Shown: positions 1 through 11,600 of the stretch, piece by piece
Layout of the letters: each line of letters begins with the position of its first letter
Position numbering within the stretch: the first letter of the stretch is position 1
Translations under genes and position numbers: made by a program
The notes under the pieces: generated by a model
What the model was told of the DNA's origin: nothing
The model's database searches: none
Seen by the model: only the letters and a program-made list of their open reading frames with translations
Source: Bifidobacterium asteroides
GTDB taxonomy: Bacteria; Actinomycetota; Actinomycetes; Actinomycetales; Bifidobacteriaceae
Direction: 5' to 3'
Assembly: GCF_003202755.1 (NCBI RefSeq)
Contig: NZ_QGLK01000001.1
Location: 806,001 to 870,000, forward strand
Length of the DNA stretch: 64,000 nt

Positions 1-183
1 GCGCTGCGCCTGCTGGTCCAGGTGCCGCTCTATTTGACTGGTTCCGTCGGGTTTCTTGGCGCCGCACGCCTGATCCTGGGCCTCCCCCTGTTTGCTCTGG
101 GCATTTGGGTCAGCTGGCTGCTGATCGGCGGCCCCTACCATCGTCGTCAGGCCGACCAGGAGGTTCATGCCGATCATGACTGA
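1..183 (+). CDS. DUF3159 family membrane protein, C-terminal part (5' truncated by the window edge)
   Basis: The reading frame is open from the first base to the TGA at 181-183 and encodes 60 residues. They are hydrophobic, with short segments LILGLPLFALGIW and VSWLLIGG, followed by a charged tail rich in His, Arg, Asp and Glu. This resembles the last transmembrane segments of DUF3159 proteins. In many actinobacteria a DUF3159 gene lies directly before a TRAM-domain RNA methyltransferase, as here, where the two overlap by a few bases. The family call rests mainly on this context. Function unknown. Confidence 0.6.
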   Translation, partial: ALRLLVQVPLYLTGSVGFLGAARLILGLPLFALGIWVSWLLIGGPYHRRQADQEVHADHD

Positions 184-1462
184 GACCAGGGTTCGTCTGC
201 GCATCGAACGCTATGCCGACCAAGGCCGTTGCGTAAGCCACCTGGAGGACGGCCGGGTGGTCTTCATCCGCTTCGCCCTGCCCGGGGAGCTGGTGGAGGT
301 CCTCCTGGACGAGCCTCACGGCCGGGCCGGCAGATTCGCCACGGGCGAGGTAACTCAGGTGTTGGAGGCCAGCCCTGACCGACGCGAACCCGTCTGGCCC
401 CTGGCGGGACCCTTGGCCTGGGGAGGCGGCCTGGGTGGCGCTGATCTGATTCACGTCAGCCTGCCCGGTCAGCTGACCTGGAAGGCTGATCTGATTGGTC
501 AGCAGATGTCCCGTCTGGGCGGGGTGGACGTCCAGGTGCCGGTGGCTCGTGTTCCCGGCGATGAGGAGCTGAGCGGCCTGCACTGGAGGACACGAATCGA
601 GTTGGTGGCCGACGATCGGGGCCGCCCCTCCATGCGTCGGCGGGGATCGCATGACCGCCTGCCGATTCAGACCATGCCCCTGGCCACCCAGGAGCTGCTG
701 GATCAGGCCGACGAACTGGGCATCTGGGAGGGCGGCCTGCCCGCCGGTGCCCGCATACGCCTGGCCGTGCCCCAGCCGCGCGACGGGGGACCGGTCGGTG
801 ACAACTACGCCCTGCTGGTGGACGGTCGCCTGAGTAAGGGGAGCCGCCTGCTGACAGAGCGGCTGGTGGCTGGGGCAGGACCTGTGTACCAGGTCCGGGC
901 CGACGGATTCTGGCAGGTCCACCGTCAGGCACCGGTCATGCTGACCAAGGCGGTCCTGGACCAGGCCAGGCAGGCCCTGGACGGGGTGGCCGAGCCGGTC
1001 ATCTGGGACCTCTACTGCGGGTCAGGGCTCTTCACCCTGCCCCTGGCCGCTCTGGCCGACGGACGGGCCCGGCTCCTGGCCGTGGAAGGGTCCGCCGGAG
1101 CCATTGCCAGTGCGAAAAACAACGTAAAGCGGGCTGGACTGGACCGGGTGGCCCTGCGTCGGGGGGATGTGGCCAAGGTCCTGGCTGGCGGTGCTCCCAA
1201 GGGGCTGGGCCATCCCGACCTGATCCTGCTGGATCCGCCCAGGGCCGGCGCCAAGGCTCAGGTCTGCCGACTGCTGGCCGCCAGCGGGGCGTGGACCATC
1301 ATCTATGTGGCCTGCGACCCGACCAGCCTGGCCAGGGATACGGCCACCCTGATCTCCCTGGGCTACAGCCCCAAGCACCTCGAGGCCTTTGACATCTACC
1401 CGATGACCCACCACGTGGAGACCGTGGCGGTCTTCACCCGCACGACGGGAAGGCGACGCTGA
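176..1462 (+). CDS. TRAM-domain class I SAM-dependent RNA (uracil-5-)-methyltransferase, RumA/TrmA family
   Basis: Predicted to transfer a methyl group from S-adenosylmethionine to C5 of a uridine in rRNA or tRNA. The protein has an N-terminal OB-fold (TRAM-like) segment over about residues 1-60 and a C-terminal Rossmann methyltransferase domain with the SAM loop LYCGSGLFTLPLA. It has motif DPPRAG (D353) and the catalytic cysteine in YVACDPTS (C380). The four-cysteine iron-sulfur cluster found in RlmD is not visible. ATG 176 lies 12 nt after an AGGAGG at 158-163. ATG 167 is also in frame but only 3 nt from it. Either start overlaps the upstream DUF3159 gene, so the two are probably co-translated. 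The target nucleotide cannot be told from sequence. Confidence 0.88.
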   Translation: MTETRVRLRIERYADQGRCVSHLEDGRVVFIRFALPGELVEVLLDEPHGRAGRFATGEVTQVLEASPDRREPVWPLAGPLAWGGGLGGADLIHVSLPGQLTWKADLIGQQMSRLGGVDVQVPVARVPGDEELSGLHWRTRIELVADDRGRPSMRRRGSHDRLPIQTMPLATQELLDQADELGIWEGGLPAGARIRLAVPQPRDGGPVGDNYALLVDGRLSKGSRLLTERLVAGAGPVYQVRADGFWQVHRQAPVMLTKAVLDQARQALDGVAEPVIWDLYCGSGLFTLPLAALADGRARLLAVEGSAGAIASAKNNVKRAGLDRVALRRGDVAKVLAGGAPKGLGHPDLILLDPPRAGAKAQVCRLLAASGAWTIIYVACDPTSLARDTATLISLGYSPKHLEAFDIYPMTHHVETVAVFTRTTGRRR

Positions 1463-1463
1463 C

Positions 1464-2078
1464 ATGAGCCGCGCCGGGCAAGTCTTGGCAGCGGTCAGGC
1501 GGCTGGCGGGTCTCCTGTTGGCGGTTGCTCTGCTGGCAGGCCTGCCCATGCTCACCGGCTGTGCCCCCAAGGACAGGGCCGTGGGCGACTCCTGGCATGA
1601 GGGTACCGTGCCCCACGACGGCGTGGATCGCTCCGACACGCTCGTGGCTTTGATCGGCTGCCCGCAGAAGGGCGGTAAGGACCCGGATGCCGGTCTGGAC
1701 AGCCGCATCCTGGCATCATTGAAGGCGGAGAGGATGAAGGGCTATTTCTCCTCAGCACAGTCCACCGGCGATCAGCAGGATGGCGTGCAGGATGCCATCA
1801 ACCGCGGGGTCAGTCTGATTCTGATCCGTCGGCCCGGAGCCGGCGACTGGACCCCAGCCCTCAAGGCAGCCCGGAAGGCGGGCATCCCTGTGGTAGAGTT
1901 CGCTCAAAGCGCCAAGGCTTGGACCCCTGACCCGGGTAGGCTCTACTATGCGGCTACGGTTCACCCGGTGGATCCTGCCGGGCATCCACGCGCGCCCCTG
2001 CTGGCCGACGCCCTGCAGACCATTGTGGACGACGGACCGCATGCCAGGATCATGGCCGTGCGCCTGAGCGCTGAGTGA
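1464..2078 (+). CDS. Short lipoprotein resembling the N-terminal lobe of a periplasmic sugar-binding protein
   Basis: Begins one base after the methyltransferase stop, so it is co-transcribed with it. Residues 1-33 form a lipoprotein signal peptide: Arg-rich start, hydrophobic core LLLAVALLAGLPML and lipobox LTGC. The mature part has the look of a type-1 periplasmic-binding domain, with a beta-strand LVALIGC, a helix containing SRILASLKAERMKGYFS, then INRGVSLILIRRPGAGDWTPALKAARKAGIPVVEF, the usual 'between this and that' loop of LacI-type sugar binders. It stops at 204 residues, whereas such binding proteins are usually above 300, so only one lobe is present. No permease genes are adjacent. 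Probably a diverged or degraded solute-binding lipoprotein; function unknown. Confidence 0.6.
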   Translation: MSRAGQVLAAVRRLAGLLLAVALLAGLPMLTGCAPKDRAVGDSWHEGTVPHDGVDRSDTLVALIGCPQKGGKDPDAGLDSRILASLKAERMKGYFSSAQSTGDQQDGVQDAINRGVSLILIRRPGAGDWTPALKAARKAGIPVVEFAQSAKAWTPDPGRLYYAATVHPVDPAGHPRAPLLADALQTIVDDGPHARIMAVRLSAE

Positions 2079-2091
2079 GAGGGGGCCGAGA

Positions 2092-4578
2092 ATGGGCACA
2101 GGCAGTGAGCAAGAGGCGACAGCGGGCACAGGCTTTCCGGTGACCGACCGGCCGGGGCTGAGCTCCCAGGAGGTGGAGCGGCTGAAGGCCCAGGGCCTGG
2201 TCAACGTCTCCCAGGACCAAACCTCCCGCAGTCTGGGCCAGATCATCCGCGACAACGTCTTCACCCTCTTCAACGGGATCATCCTGACCGCCATGGTGGT
2301 GGTCCTGCTGACCGGGCAGTGGAAGGACGCGGTCTTCGGCCTGATCATCATCATCAACACCGGCATCGGCGTGGCCACCGAGCTCAAGGCCAAGCACACC
2401 CTGGACGGGCTGTCCATCCTGGTGGCCTCCGACTATACGGTGCGCAGGGATGGGCGCAACCTGACCGTGCCCCACGATGCCATCGTCAAGGGGGATCTGC
2501 TCTGGATCCGCTCCGGGGACCAGGTGCCCGCCGACGCGCAGATCATCGACACCTACGGCCTGGAGCTGGACGAGTCCATGCTGACCGGTGAGTCGCGCAC
2601 AGTCAAGCACAAGCCGGGGGACCAGGTCTACTCGGGCTCCACGGCCGTCTCGGGCATGGCCCTGGCCCAGGTGACCGCCGTGGGCGCCGACTCCTACGCC
2701 GCCACGCTGACGGCCAAGGCCAAGGTCTACAAGAAGGTACACTCCGACCTGAACGAGGGCATCAACACCATCCTCAAGGTCATGACCATAGTGGTCATTC
2801 CCCTCTGCCTGCTGCTCATCTTCACCCAGATGCGGACCGTGGGCGGCTTCCAGACGGCCCTGGCCACCGGAGCCTGGCGGCAGGCCGTGGTGTCCGCCGT
2901 GGCCGGGGTCGTGGGCATGATCCCCGAGGGTCTGGTCCTCTTGACCTCCCTGAACTTCGCCCTGGCCGCCATCCGCCTGGCCCGCCACCAGACCCTGGTC
3001 CAGCAGATGGAGTCCGTGGAGACCCTGGCCCGGGTGGATGCCCTGAATCTGGACAAGACCGGCACCATCACCGACGGGGGCATCGTCTACGACGACCTGC
3101 ACCCACTGGCCGAGGATCTGCCGGCCCAGCAGATGCGGCAGGCCCTGGTGGACGTCTGCGCGGAGGAGAGCCCCAACGCCACCGGACGGGCCATCCTCAA
3201 GGGGATGGACGACCTGCGCCCAGGCAGGGCAGTCAGCCGCCTGCCCTTCTCCTCGGCCCGCAAGTGGAGCGCCGTGGCCGACCAGCCAGGCAGAATCTGG
3301 TACTTCGGCGCCCCGGAGGTGCTCCTGGCATCCCAGGCGGGCAGCTGGCCCCGGGTGACCCAGCAGGTGGCCGACATGGCCGACCGCGGCTACCGGGTGC
3401 TGATGCTGGCCGCCCCCGACGGGTACCCGAGCACCGACCAGCCTGACTACTTCACCAGCAGCCCCGACCTGCCCGGGAACCTCAAGCCCCTGGCCCTGAT
3501 CACCTGCTCGGAGCACATCCGCGACGACGCTGCCGAGACCCTGGCCTGGTTCCGCCAGCAGGGCGTGCGCTGCCGGGTCATCTCGGGCGACAACCCGGCC
3601 ACCGTGGCGGCCATCGCCAACAAGGTGGGCCTGACCGGCGACCGGGCGCCCCGGGCCATGGATGCCCGCCAGCTGCCCGAGGACACCGCAGCCCTGGCCG
3701 AGGTCCTGGAGGACGTGGACGTGCTGGGCCGGGTCCTGCCCGACCAGAAGAAGGCCATCGTCCAGGCCCTGCACCTGAAGGGCCACACGGTGGCCATGAC
3801 CGGCGACGGGGTCAACGACTCCCTGGCCCTGAAGGAGGCTGACCTGGGCATCGCCATGGGCAATGCGGCGGCCGCCACCAAGGCCGTGGCCCAGCTGGTC
3901 CTGGTGGATTCGCGCTTCTCCCACCTGCCCGACGTGGTGGCCCGGGGCCGGCAGGTCATGGCCAACATGGAGCGTGTGGCCGGCCTCTTCCTGGTCAAGA
4001 CCGTCTACTCGGCCCTGATCTCCCTGGGCGTGGTCCTGACCGGCATCCCCTTCCCCTACCTGCCCCGGCACATCACCTACATCGGCGCCCTGACCATCGG
4101 CACGCCGGCCTTCTTCCTGGCCCTGGCCCCCAACACCAGGCGCTACCGGCCCGGCTTCCTGAAGCGTGTGGTCACCTTCGCCCTGCCCTCGGGCATCGCC
4201 ACGGCTTTGATTGTGCTGGCGGCGGCCTGGAGCCTGCCCGGCCTGCTGGGACTGGACCTGGCCCGGCCCGGCGACCTGGGGCGTTGGCGTTCGGTCTGCG
4301 CCATCGTCCTCTTCTGCATGGGCGTGCTGGTCCTGACCCAGGTGGCCCGGCCCCTGCGCTCCTGGAGGGGCCTACTGGTACTCTTCTTCGGCGCAGCCGG
4401 GGTGATCGGGGCCCTGATTCCCGTTGTGGCGCGGTTCTTCGCCATCAGCCTGCCCACTGGTCCGGCCCTGGCCGCCACCGTGGCCTTCGCCCTGGCGGGT
4501 GCCCTGCTCATGGTCCTGGCCGTCCTGGGCTATCCGGCATGCGCACGTTACATAGGCCAGGTAACACATAGGCGCTAA
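2092..4578 (+). CDS. Cation-translocating P-type ATPase, CtpE-like
   Basis: A complete 828-residue P-type ATPase. The actuator-domain loop LTGES, the phosphorylation motif DKTGTIT (D321), the hinge TGDGVNDSLALKEADLG and multiple membrane segments are all present. The fourth transmembrane helix carries PEGLVLL instead of the CPx motif of heavy-metal pumps. With the absence of an N-terminal metal-binding domain this points to the CtpE/Ca2+ or Mg2+ type. C-terminal helices occupy about residues 620-820. The start ATG at 2092 follows a GAGAGGGGGCCGAG stretch. It begins 13 nt after the lipoprotein gene, so it may be the last gene of that operon. The ion transported is an inference from the family. 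Confidence 0.88.
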   Translation: MGTGSEQEATAGTGFPVTDRPGLSSQEVERLKAQGLVNVSQDQTSRSLGQIIRDNVFTLFNGIILTAMVVVLLTGQWKDAVFGLIIIINTGIGVATELKAKHTLDGLSILVASDYTVRRDGRNLTVPHDAIVKGDLLWIRSGDQVPADAQIIDTYGLELDESMLTGESRTVKHKPGDQVYSGSTAVSGMALAQVTAVGADSYAATLTAKAKVYKKVHSDLNEGINTILKVMTIVVIPLCLLLIFTQMRTVGGFQTALATGAWRQAVVSAVAGVVGMIPEGLVLLTSLNFALAAIRLARHQTLVQQMESVETLARVDALNLDKTGTITDGGIVYDDLHPLAEDLPAQQMRQALVDVCAEESPNATGRAILKGMDDLRPGRAVSRLPFSSARKWSAVADQPGRIWYFGAPEVLLASQAGSWPRVTQQVADMADRGYRVLMLAAPDGYPSTDQPDYFTSSPDLPGNLKPLALITCSEHIRDDAAETLAWFRQQGVRCRVISGDNPATVAAIANKVGLTGDRAPRAMDARQLPEDTAALAEVLEDVDVLGRVLPDQKKAIVQALHLKGHTVAMTGDGVNDSLALKEADLGIAMGNAAAATKAVAQLVLVDSRFSHLPDVVARGRQVMANMERVAGLFLVKTVYSALISLGVVLTGIPFPYLPRHITYIGALTIGTPAFFLALAPNTRRYRPGFLKRVVTFALPSGIATALIVLAAAWSLPGLLGLDLARPGDLGRWRSVCAIVLFCMGVLVLTQVARPLRSWRGLLVLFFGAAGVIGALIPVVARFFAISLPTGPALAATVAFALAGALLMVLAVLGYPACARYIGQVTHRR

Positions 4579-4688
4579 GAATGAACCTCACAAGCACAGA
4601 TAAGCGTCACTGACGGCCTGGGATCCTCCCGCCGCCGGTCCACATGGGCGCAAGGGCAGTGCCTGAGCGTCCAAGGAAGGGGTGGTGC

Positions 4689-7421
<2,733 letters not shown>

Positions 7422-7427
7422 AGATAT

Positions 7428-7471
7428 AAGAAAATCCCCGCCCCCAACGTCAGGGGCGGGGATTTTCTTTT
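7428..7471. terminator. Bidirectional rho-independent terminator between acnA and the Bax inhibitor gene
   Basis: A near-perfect inverted repeat: AAGAAAATCCCCGCCCC pairs with GGGGCGGGGATTTTCTT around a short loop CAACGTCA. It has an A tract on one side and a T tract on the other, so it can end transcription from both converging genes. Confidence 0.93.
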
Positions 7472-7472
7472 A

Positions 7473-8276
7473 TCAGTTGCGATCGCCGACCAGGTTCAGG
7501 ATGTAGAGGAAGAGGTTGACGAAGTCCAGGTAGAGGTTGAGGGCGCAGAGGATGGAGACCCGCTTGATGGCCTCCGGCCCCTGGCTGCGGTAGGTGGCGA
7601 AGATGACCCTGGTCTGCTGGGCGTCATACATGGTCAGCCCGGCGAAGAGGATGATACCGATGGCCGAGACCACGCGCAGGGCCGTGTCGGAGGGGGCCAG
7701 GAAGAGCATGACCACCTGGACCAGGATCAGCATGAGCAGGCCGGCCATGAAGATGGACCCCATGCCCAGCATGTTGCGCCGCGTGGTCAGCCCCAGCATG
7801 CTGAGGACGAAGAAGAAGCCTGCGCTGATCACCAGGGTCAGCATGATGGACGGCAGTGAGTAGGTTATGAAGATGGTGCTCAGGGTGAAGCCCATCAGGG
7901 CCGCATAGAGGTAGAACATGACCCGGGCGGTGGAGGTGCGCATGCGCATAACTCGGACGCTCAGGACCATGGCGAAGGCCACCTGGACCACGGCCATGCC
8001 GATCCAGCCCAAGGTGCCCGTGGCCTGCATGAAGGCCAGGAGCAGACCGGTCCGGGCAGTCAGGTAGGCGGTCAGGGCGGTGACCAGCAGGCCGATGGCC
8101 ATCTCCGCATAGGCACGGGACATGGAGACCCGTTCCGCCTTTTCAAAGCTATATGCTGCGTTGGTGTCGATGGGCGCGCCCATGCCGTAGGGCTCACCAC
8201 CCTGCATGGTCGGCATCGGCTGCTGTGTGTACTGACCGTATGGGGCCTGCGGCCGCGGATTCCCGTTGAAAGCCAT
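7473..8276 (-). CDS. Bax inhibitor-1/YccA family membrane protein
   Basis: A 267-residue integral membrane protein. After a hydrophilic Gln/Pro/Gly-rich N-terminus (about residues 1-55) come seven hydrophobic segments. The family-typical stretch GLTMYDAQQTRVIFATY carries the conserved Asp near the end of the sixth helix, and the tail reads LCALNLYLDFVNLFLYILNLVGDRN. Bacterial members of this family include pH-sensitive calcium leak channels, but no role is established here. AAGGAGGAG lies just before the ATG. Monocistronic, convergent with acnA. Confidence 0.9.
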   Translation of the reverse strand: MAFNGNPRPQAPYGQYTQQPMPTMQGGEPYGMGAPIDTNAAYSFEKAERVSMSRAYAEMAIGLLVTALTAYLTARTGLLLAFMQATGTLGWIGMAVVQVAFAMVLSVRVMRMRTSTARVMFYLYAALMGFTLSTIFITYSLPSIMLTLVISAGFFFVLSMLGLTTRRNMLGMGSIFMAGLLMLILVQVVMLFLAPSDTALRVVSAIGIILFAGLTMYDAQQTRVIFATYRSQGPEAIKRVSILCALNLYLDFVNLFLYILNLVGDRN

Positions 8277-8604
8277 CTGCTCCTCCTTGTCTTCCCGTCT
8301 GTGGCGGGATGGTCGTCTTGTTCAATTCTACATGGCCGGTTTGGCCCTATAACAGGTGTTTGCTCTGGTTGGAATCGGGTGGGGGTGGCCGCCATGGTGG
8401 GGTGGTTGCATGCCCACATCCCGCCGTGGCGGTTGCCCCCTCTCCTGATGTGCCGCCCAGACTTTGGAAGGGTGGACGGAGCGTGGTGGGGGCGCGGGAG
8501 GAAGGTGTCGGCTCTTTTGGGGTTTGAGCCTTGACTGACACTTTTCCCCCTGCTCCCCCTATGTGGGCCGGGGACGGGGGGATTGATACGCCGCCCGGCC
8601 GCTC
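8277..8604. other. Intergenic stretch without a supported gene
   Basis: Lies between two minus-strand genes. It should hold the promoter of the Bax inhibitor gene and the 3' end of the RCC1 gene. At 8543-8582 C-rich and G-rich runs (CCCCCTGCTCCCC and GGGGACGGGGGG) can pair into a GC hairpin that may end the RCC1 transcript. It lacks a T run, so this is weak. The open frames here have no coding character. Confidence 0.45.
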
Positions 8605-11600
8605 TTACTCGTGCGAAGCGTGTGACAGCCTGTGTTGTTCCCTCCGGTGGCGGCGTGAGGCGAGGACCCCGCCCATGCCGGTCATGCCGGTGGCTAGGGC
8701 GAGCAGGATGCCTTCCCCTCCGGCCTGTGGGAGCACGCCTGCTGGCAGGTACGTGTATCGGAGGGAGGTGTCCGGCGTTTGGGCTGCGCCGCCCAGCGTG
8801 TAGTCCACGCTGACCGTGACCGTGCCCGGCTGGTGCGCGGGCGTGAGCACGGTCACGCTATTACTATTGCCGCGCGTCAGATTCGTGCCGGAGCTGGTGT
8901 CGAATTTGACGCCGCTGATCACCGGCGTCAGATTGAACACCACCGACACAGGAACGTTCGAGTCGTTTCTGGAGTCGTCTCCGAGCTGGCCATACCGGTT
9001 TTCTCCCCATGTGTTGGCGTTTCCGTCTGTGCTGATCGCCAGCGAATGCCGCCAACCGCCACTGACTAGTACGGCGTTTAGCCACTGATCGGCCGAGCTT
9101 GTGGACTGATTGGGGGCGAACACTTTTACGGGGATTGTCCGATTGTTTCTGGTGTTGTCGCCGAGCTGACCATAGCTGTTTAATCCCCATGCGTACACAT
9201 GTCCGTCGCTGTCCACAGCCAACGAATGCTCTTGTCCACCGCTAATCTGTGTGGCTTTCAGTCCTTTGCTCGTATCAGTTGGGCTGTCGGGATCGCGCAC
9301 GCGTACAGGGATAGATGAATGGTCGCCGCTGGTGTTGTTGCCGAGCTGGCCATATTCGTTGTATCCCCAGGCGTAGGCGTGCCCGTCGCTGCCGACGGCC
9401 AGCGAATGATCGCCTCCGGCGCTTACCTGCACGTAAGTGAAATTCTCGGGCAGGTCAGCATACGTCTTGTGATCAGGGATCTTCGCCATGACGGGCGTAG
9501 TCCGTTGAATGGTTGTCCCGTCGCCGAGCTGGCCATACTTGTTGTCTCCCCAGGAGTACGTGTTCCCGTTGTTACCCATGGCTAGCGAATGATCGTATCC
9601 GGCGCTGACTTGTGTAGCTTTCAGTCCTTTGCTCGTATCAGTTGGGCTGTCGGGATCGCGCACGCGTACAGGGACAAGACACCTGGCGTTACTATTAAAT
9701 TGTCCCGTCGGGATGCTGTCGTTGCCGAGCTGACCAAACCCGTTGTGTCCCCATGCGTATGCGTATCCGTCGCCATCTATGGCTAGCGAATAATTGTATC
9801 CGGCGCTGACTTGTGTGGCTTTCAGTCCTTTGCTCGTATCAGTTGGGCTGTCGGGATCGCGCACGCGTACAGGGATAGATGAATGGTCATCGCTGGTGCT
9901 GTAGCCGAGCTGGCTAGAGTCGTTGTGTCCCCATGCGTATGCGTATCCATCGCTGCCCACGGCCAGAGAGTGCTGGCCTCCAGCGCTCACCTGCACGTAA
10001 GTGAAATTCGCGGGCAGATCCGGATACGTCTTGTGATCGGGCTTCTTCACCATGACCGGTGTGGTCCGTTGACTGGTTGTTCCGTCGCCGAGCTGGCCAT
10101 ACGTGTTGTCTCCCCAGGCGTAGGCGTTTCCGTCGCTGCCTACAGCCAAGGAAAAACCAGTGTTATAGTCTTTTCCTCCGCTAATCTGGCTGAATTTTAT
10201 GCCTTGTCCGGGTGGCGGAGTGATGGTGGTCTGTTGTCCGCCGGGCTGGCTGCCCTTGTCAGGGTTGATGGTCCATGTGCCTGGCGTCCAGTGGGCGGTG
10301 AGAAGGAGGTCCTTAGTGACGGGTTTGCTGAAGTCGTAGGCGATGTTGCCGATGAACCATCCGTCGAACTGGTAGCCTTCGCGCGCCGGGTTGGGAGTGG
10401 GGCGCTTGACTCTGCCGTAAGGGTAGAGGATCTGCTGCGGATCGGGGGTCGGGTCTCCTCCTGTCGTGTCGAAGCTTACGGAGTGGCCGGCCTTTGGGCT
10501 GGCATCTCTGGTCAGGCTCTGGTCGACGGTGTATTTGAGGCCTCTGGTGAAGGGCTGCTCGTCTTGTTTGCCGGCGATGAGAACGGCGGTTTGCCCAGGC
10601 TGGCGGGTGGGAATCTCCGCGTGCCATAAATCGTCTTTCTTGCTGAGTTTCAGCAACTGGCCGTCCATGCTGGCTGATTCTAGGGTGGGCGCCTGTGCGG
10701 TGTTGATTCTTGCTGGTTGGCCGGGCTGGTCCTGCTCGCCCAGACTCCATCGGTATAGGTTCCCGTGCCTGTCAATAGCAGTGAGCCTGTTGCCTATGCT
10801 TGCGGCCTGCGTGTAGTGGTGCTTTCCGTTGTCTGCGCTGGCGGGTGTTTTGCCGGGTTTCCAGGCCCAGATGTGGCCGTCCGTGCCGGTGATGATGGCC
10901 TGGTCCTCGTTGGCGGTGATCCGGCTGGCCTGCGTGCTGTCCGGCAGGCTGATCTGGATCATGGCGTTGGTGTTGTTGACCTGGTACCAGGCGTGCCCGT
11001 CTGTGTCTAGGAGGATGAATCCTTTGCTGAGGGCTTGGGCTTGCACGGTGCGCATGCCTAGGTCCTGTTTGACTCGTTCGGGCTTGGAGTTCTCAATGGT
11101 CGTATTCCATGTCCAGGCGTGCCCGTCCGCGTCCGCGATGAGAGCCTGGCTGTCGGAGGCGGCGACGGTGATGGCCTGCGCTTGTCCGGGCAGGCTGGTT
11201 GTGCCTTGTTCTGTCGGTTTTGTGTTTTGGCTGTCGGCCTGGCTGGTCTTATAGGCGTGGATCTGTCCCTGCTGGTCCACGGCCAGCAGCAGGTCATCGT
11301 TCATGCTGATGCTGGTGAATCGGTTGTTCTGGCTGGTGTCGAGGATGGTGGGCGTGGCCTGTTGGCTGGTCCAAGTGTAGATGTGCTGGTCGGATCCCAA
11401 TGCGGCTTGCGATCGGTTGCCGGCTGCGGCCTGCAGGTAGTGGAACCCATCGGCAGCATGGGCGGGGAGAGAAACCTGTTCTGTTGTGCTGTCTTGCGCC
11501 CATGTGTAGATGTGGCCATCGCCCGTTAGGCCGACAGTCTGGTTTCCAGTGGTGTGGATGCTGACGTAATAGGGTTCCTGTCTGCTTGGTGGGCTGATGG

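Noticed and set aside
2050-4071. A 673-codon open frame on the minus strand opposite the P-type ATPase gene
   Set aside because: Its translation is a His/Gln/Gly/Val-rich sequence typical of the complement of a high-GC gene. No domain, no ribosome-binding site.
8301-8541. Short open frames on both strands in the gap after the Bax inhibitor gene
   Set aside because: No ribosome-binding sites, compositions follow the local GC bias, frames overlap each other.
9248-9881. Evenly recurring DNA repeats that could suggest a CRISPR array
   Set aside because: The repeats lie in frame within a protein, differ in spacing and encode RCC1 inter-blade sequence.
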